From: Acidovorax delafieldii
GTDB taxonomy: Bacteria > Pseudomonadota > Gammaproteobacteria > Burkholderiales > Burkholderiaceae_C
Length of the DNA: 64,000 nucleotides
Assembly: GCF_007993815.1 (NCBI RefSeq)
Contig: NZ_VJWE01000012.1
Span: 186,001 to 250,000 of the forward strand
Direction of reading: 5' to 3'
Positions 62,095 through 64,000 of the stretch are shown piece by piece. The notes beneath the pieces were generated by a model. The model was not told where the DNA came from. It made no database searches and worked only from the letters and a program-made list of their open reading frames with translations. The first letter of the stretch is position 1. Each line of letters opens with the position of its first letter. A program made the translations under genes and the position numbers.

Positions 62095-64000
62095 ATGCAC
62101 TTCGAACCCCATGCCCTGCAGGGCCAGGCACAACATTTCATGCCAAAACACCTCCAAGCTTTAGTGGATAAAGCGCAGGGCGCTATGAATTCAGGAGCTT
62201 TTGATGCGTCGGAAGGTGTGGCTCGCCGCACCTTCCTCAAGGTGTCTGCGGCCTCGGGCTTTGCGCTGGGCGCGTTTCCGCTGGTGTCTGCTGCGCAGGG
62301 CGCAGCCGCTGCGACCCCAGCTGGCCTCAAGCCGCACGAGCAGCCCTCGGCCTTTGTGCGCATTGATGCCGATGGCACCGTCACCGTCACCATCAACCGG
62401 CTGGACTTTGGCCAGGGCGTGCAAACCGGCCTGCCCATGATCCTGGCCGAGGAGCTGGATGCCGACTGGAGCAAGGTGCGCAGCGTGCACGGCGACGCCA
62501 ACCCGGCTTATGCCGACCCTGCGTTCGGCATGCACCTCACGGGCGGCTCCAACTCCATCAAGAACTCGTACACCCAGTACCGCGAGCTGGGCGCGCGCAC
62601 CCGAGCCATGTTGGTTTCGGCGGCGGCCGCCCAGTGGGGAGTGGACGCGTCGGCCCTGCGCACCAGCAACGGCTTTGTGGTCGGCCCCGGTGGCAAGAAG
62701 CTGGGCTACGGTGCACTGGCCGAAGCCGCCATGAAGCAGCCCGTGCCTGAAAAGGTCGCACTCAAGGACCCCAAGCAATTCCGCCTGATCGGCAAACCCA
62801 CCGGGCGGCTGGATGCCAAGGCCAAGTCGAGCGGCCAGCAGGACTACGGCATTGACGTGCGCCTGCCCGGCATGTTGACGGCCGTGGTAGCCCGCCCGCC
62901 CGTGTTTGGTGCCAAGGTGAAGTCCCTGGACGACAGCGCCGCCAAGGCCATCAAGGGCGTAAAGGCCGTGCTGCGCGTGCCCACCGACCGGGGCGGCGAG
63001 GGCGTTGCCATCGTGGCCGACGGCTACTGGCCCGCCAAGCAGGGGCGCGACGCCCTCAAGGTGGAGTGGGACACCAGCGCGGTCACCAAGCCCGACACCA
63101 CTGCGCTGCTGGCGCAGTACCGCGAACTGGCCGCCAAGCCCGGCAATGTGGCCATGCAGGCCGACATGGCGCCGCTGGCGGGTGCACCCCACAAGATCAG
63201 TGCCGAGTTCGTCTTCCCGTACCTGGCGCACGCGCCCATGGAGCCGCTGAACTGCACTGTGAAGCTGGACGGGGACAAGGCCGAACTGTGGATGGGCACC
63301 CAGATGCCCGGCCTGGACGCGATGGCCGCCGCCAAGACGCTGGGTCTGCAGCCGCAGAACGTGAAGGTCAACACGCAGATGGCCGGTGGCGGCTTTGGCC
63401 GCCGCGCCATCCCCACCAGCGACTACGTGGTGGAGGCCTGCGGCGTGGCCAAGGCGGCCCACACCGCCGGCATCACCGCGCCCGTGCGCACGCTGTGGAG
63501 CCGCGAAGACGACATCAAGGGCGGCTATTACCGCCCCATGCAGGTGCACCGTGCCGAGATCGGCTTTGACGCCAAGGGCAAGATCCTGGCGTGGGACCAC
63601 ACCATCGTCGGCCAGTCCATCACCAAGGGCTCGCCGTTCGAGGCCTTCATGATCAAGAACGGCATTGACGCCACGGCCGTCGAGGGCATGAAAGAGCCGT
63701 ACGACGTGCCGATGAAGCTGTCGGTGCACCACCCGGATGTGAACGTGCCGGTGCTGTGGTGGCGCAGCGTGGGCTCCACCCACACGGCCTACGCCATGGA
63801 GACACTGATCGACGAAGTGGCCCGCACCACCAAGCAAGACCCCGTGGCCTACCGCCTGGCCCTGATGGGCGACAAGCACCCGCGCCACAAGGCGGCGCTG
63901 CAACTGGCCGTCGCCCAGTCGGGCTACGGCAAGAAGAAGCTGGCCGCAGGCCGTGCCTGGGGCGTGGCGGTGCACGAATCGTTCGAGTCGGTGGTGGCCT
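62095..64000 (+). CDS. Molybdenum hydroxylase large subunit (IorB-like), cut by the window end
   Basis: The first 635 codons of a molybdopterin-binding subunit; the family is about 700-760 residues long, so the end is missing. RRTFLK at residues 44-49 with the following hydrophobic stretch is a Tat signal, predicting export of the folded cofactor enzyme. Family motifs: [32 protein letters not shown] and [23 protein letters not shown] is six bases before ATG 62095. A repeat copy codes for residues about 19-38, between the start and the Tat motif; ATG 62185 (residue 31) would be a shorter alternative. Substrate is an N-heterocycle or aldehyde by analogy. Confidence 0.9.
   Translation, partial: MHFEPHALQGQAQHFMPKHLQALVDKAQGAMNSGAFDASEGVARRTFLKVSAASGFALGAFPLVSAAQGAAAATPAGLKPHEQPSAFVRIDADGTVTVTINRLDFGQGVQTGLPMILAEELDADWSKVRSVHGDANPAYADPAFGMHLTGGSNSIKNSYTQYRELGARTRAMLVSAAAAQWGVDASALRTSNGFVVGPGGKKLGYGALAEAAMKQPVPEKVALKDPKQFRLIGKPTGRLDAKAKSSGQQDYGIDVRLPGMLTAVVARPPVFGAKVKSLDDSAAKAIKGVKAVLRVPTDRGGEGVAIVADGYWPAKQGRDALKVEWDTSAVTKPDTTALLAQYRELAAKPGNVAMQADMAPLAGAPHKISAEFVFPYLAHAPMEPLNCTVKLDGDKAELWMGTQMPGLDAMAAAKTLGLQPQNVKVNTQMAGGGFGRRAIPTSDYVVEACGVAKAAHTAGITAPVRTLWSREDDIKGGYYRPMQVHRAEIGFDAKGKILAWDHTIVGQSITKGSPFEAFMIKNGIDATAVEGMKEPYDVPMKLSVHHPDVNVPVLWWRSVGSTHTAYAMETLIDEVARTTKQDPVAYRLALMGDKHPRHKAALQLAVAQSGYGKKKLAAGRAWGVAVHESFESVVA
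62148..62206. repeat. Comamonad short repeat, copy 10, in frame inside the IorB-like gene
   Basis: AAGCTTTAGTGGATAAAGCG then CGCTATGAATTCAGGAG. Its 3' part matches the copy at the ABC ATPase/permease junction (GCTATGAACTCAGGAG) at 15 of 16 positions. Confidence 0.7.

Overview
The window is high-G+C DNA (roughly two thirds G+C) with tightly packed genes, many of them joined by ATGA or GTGA stop/start overlaps. Gene content (Bug-type solute-binding protein, PA4066-like zinc-starvation operon, class-2 thymidine/AMP phosphorylase, PrpE, CHR-family transporter, ModEABC) and a short dispersed repeat with the core AGCTATCAA..ATAGT point to a betaproteobacterium of the Comamonadaceae, most likely an Acidovorax relative. 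That placement is an inference from content; no rRNA gene is present. I saw no tRNA, rRNA, insertion sequence, prophage or CRISPR array.

Layout. 1-7.3 kb: an AMP/thymidine phosphorylase-like gene beside a PRPP-synthetase-like gene, an isochorismatase-fold hydrolase, chromate transporter chrA, propionyl-CoA synthetase prpE, and a GNAT acetyltransferase. 7.4-14.5 kb (minus strand): a five-PAS GGDEF-EAL protein with a palindromic leader, an EamA exporter, and two alkylation-repair genes (ogt and an Ada-AraC-AlkA fusion). 14.7-18.2 kb: phosphomannomutase/phosphoglucomutase, a nitrilase-fold amidohydrolase and Kdo transferase waaA. 18.3-26.0 kb (minus): a TetR-controlled tripartite efflux operon (regulator, adaptor, RND pump, Pcm-like methyltransferase, rhodanese, TolC-like channel).

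26.2-41.3 kb is the most unusual part. It is one co-directional run: a GntR regulator behind a near-consensus promoter, a complete LIV-type ABC importer, a Bug-type binding protein, an aconitase-family hydratase pair, an ATP-dependent hydantoinase/oxoprolinase pair, an isochorismatase-fold protein lacking the catalytic cysteine, a fumarate-reductase-type flavoprotein and an isocitrate-lyase-superfamily lyase. The enzyme order suggests a catabolic route that opens a cyclic imide or lactam, oxidises and hydrates the resulting (substituted) dicarboxylate and cleaves it to two small acids. The substrate is not known from sequence.

41.4-48.4 kb: msrA, then a zinc module: a Zur-like regulator under its own palindrome, a MacB/FtsX-type ABC pair, a small Cys/His periplasmic protein, a DUF3299 protein, an unknown one-TM protein and a ZnuD-like TonB receptor with a histidine-rich loop. 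48.7-50.3 kb: a diguanylate cyclase. 50.4-53.8 kb: divergent modABC/modE with two ModE-type palindromes. 53.8-60.8 kb: a DUF2845 protein, a two-component system, an orphan ABC ATPase, a HAD phosphatase, an AEC transporter, a low-G+C gene of unknown function and pdxH. 60.9-64.0 kb: a TetR regulator and a molybdenum hydroxylase of the isoquinoline-oxidoreductase type, whose large subunit runs off the window.

Ten copies of the short repeat lie between genes, across gene ends, or in frame inside genes. Several start codons were moved from the longest open frame to a codon supported by ribosome-binding, promoter or family evidence; each choice is explained in its entry.
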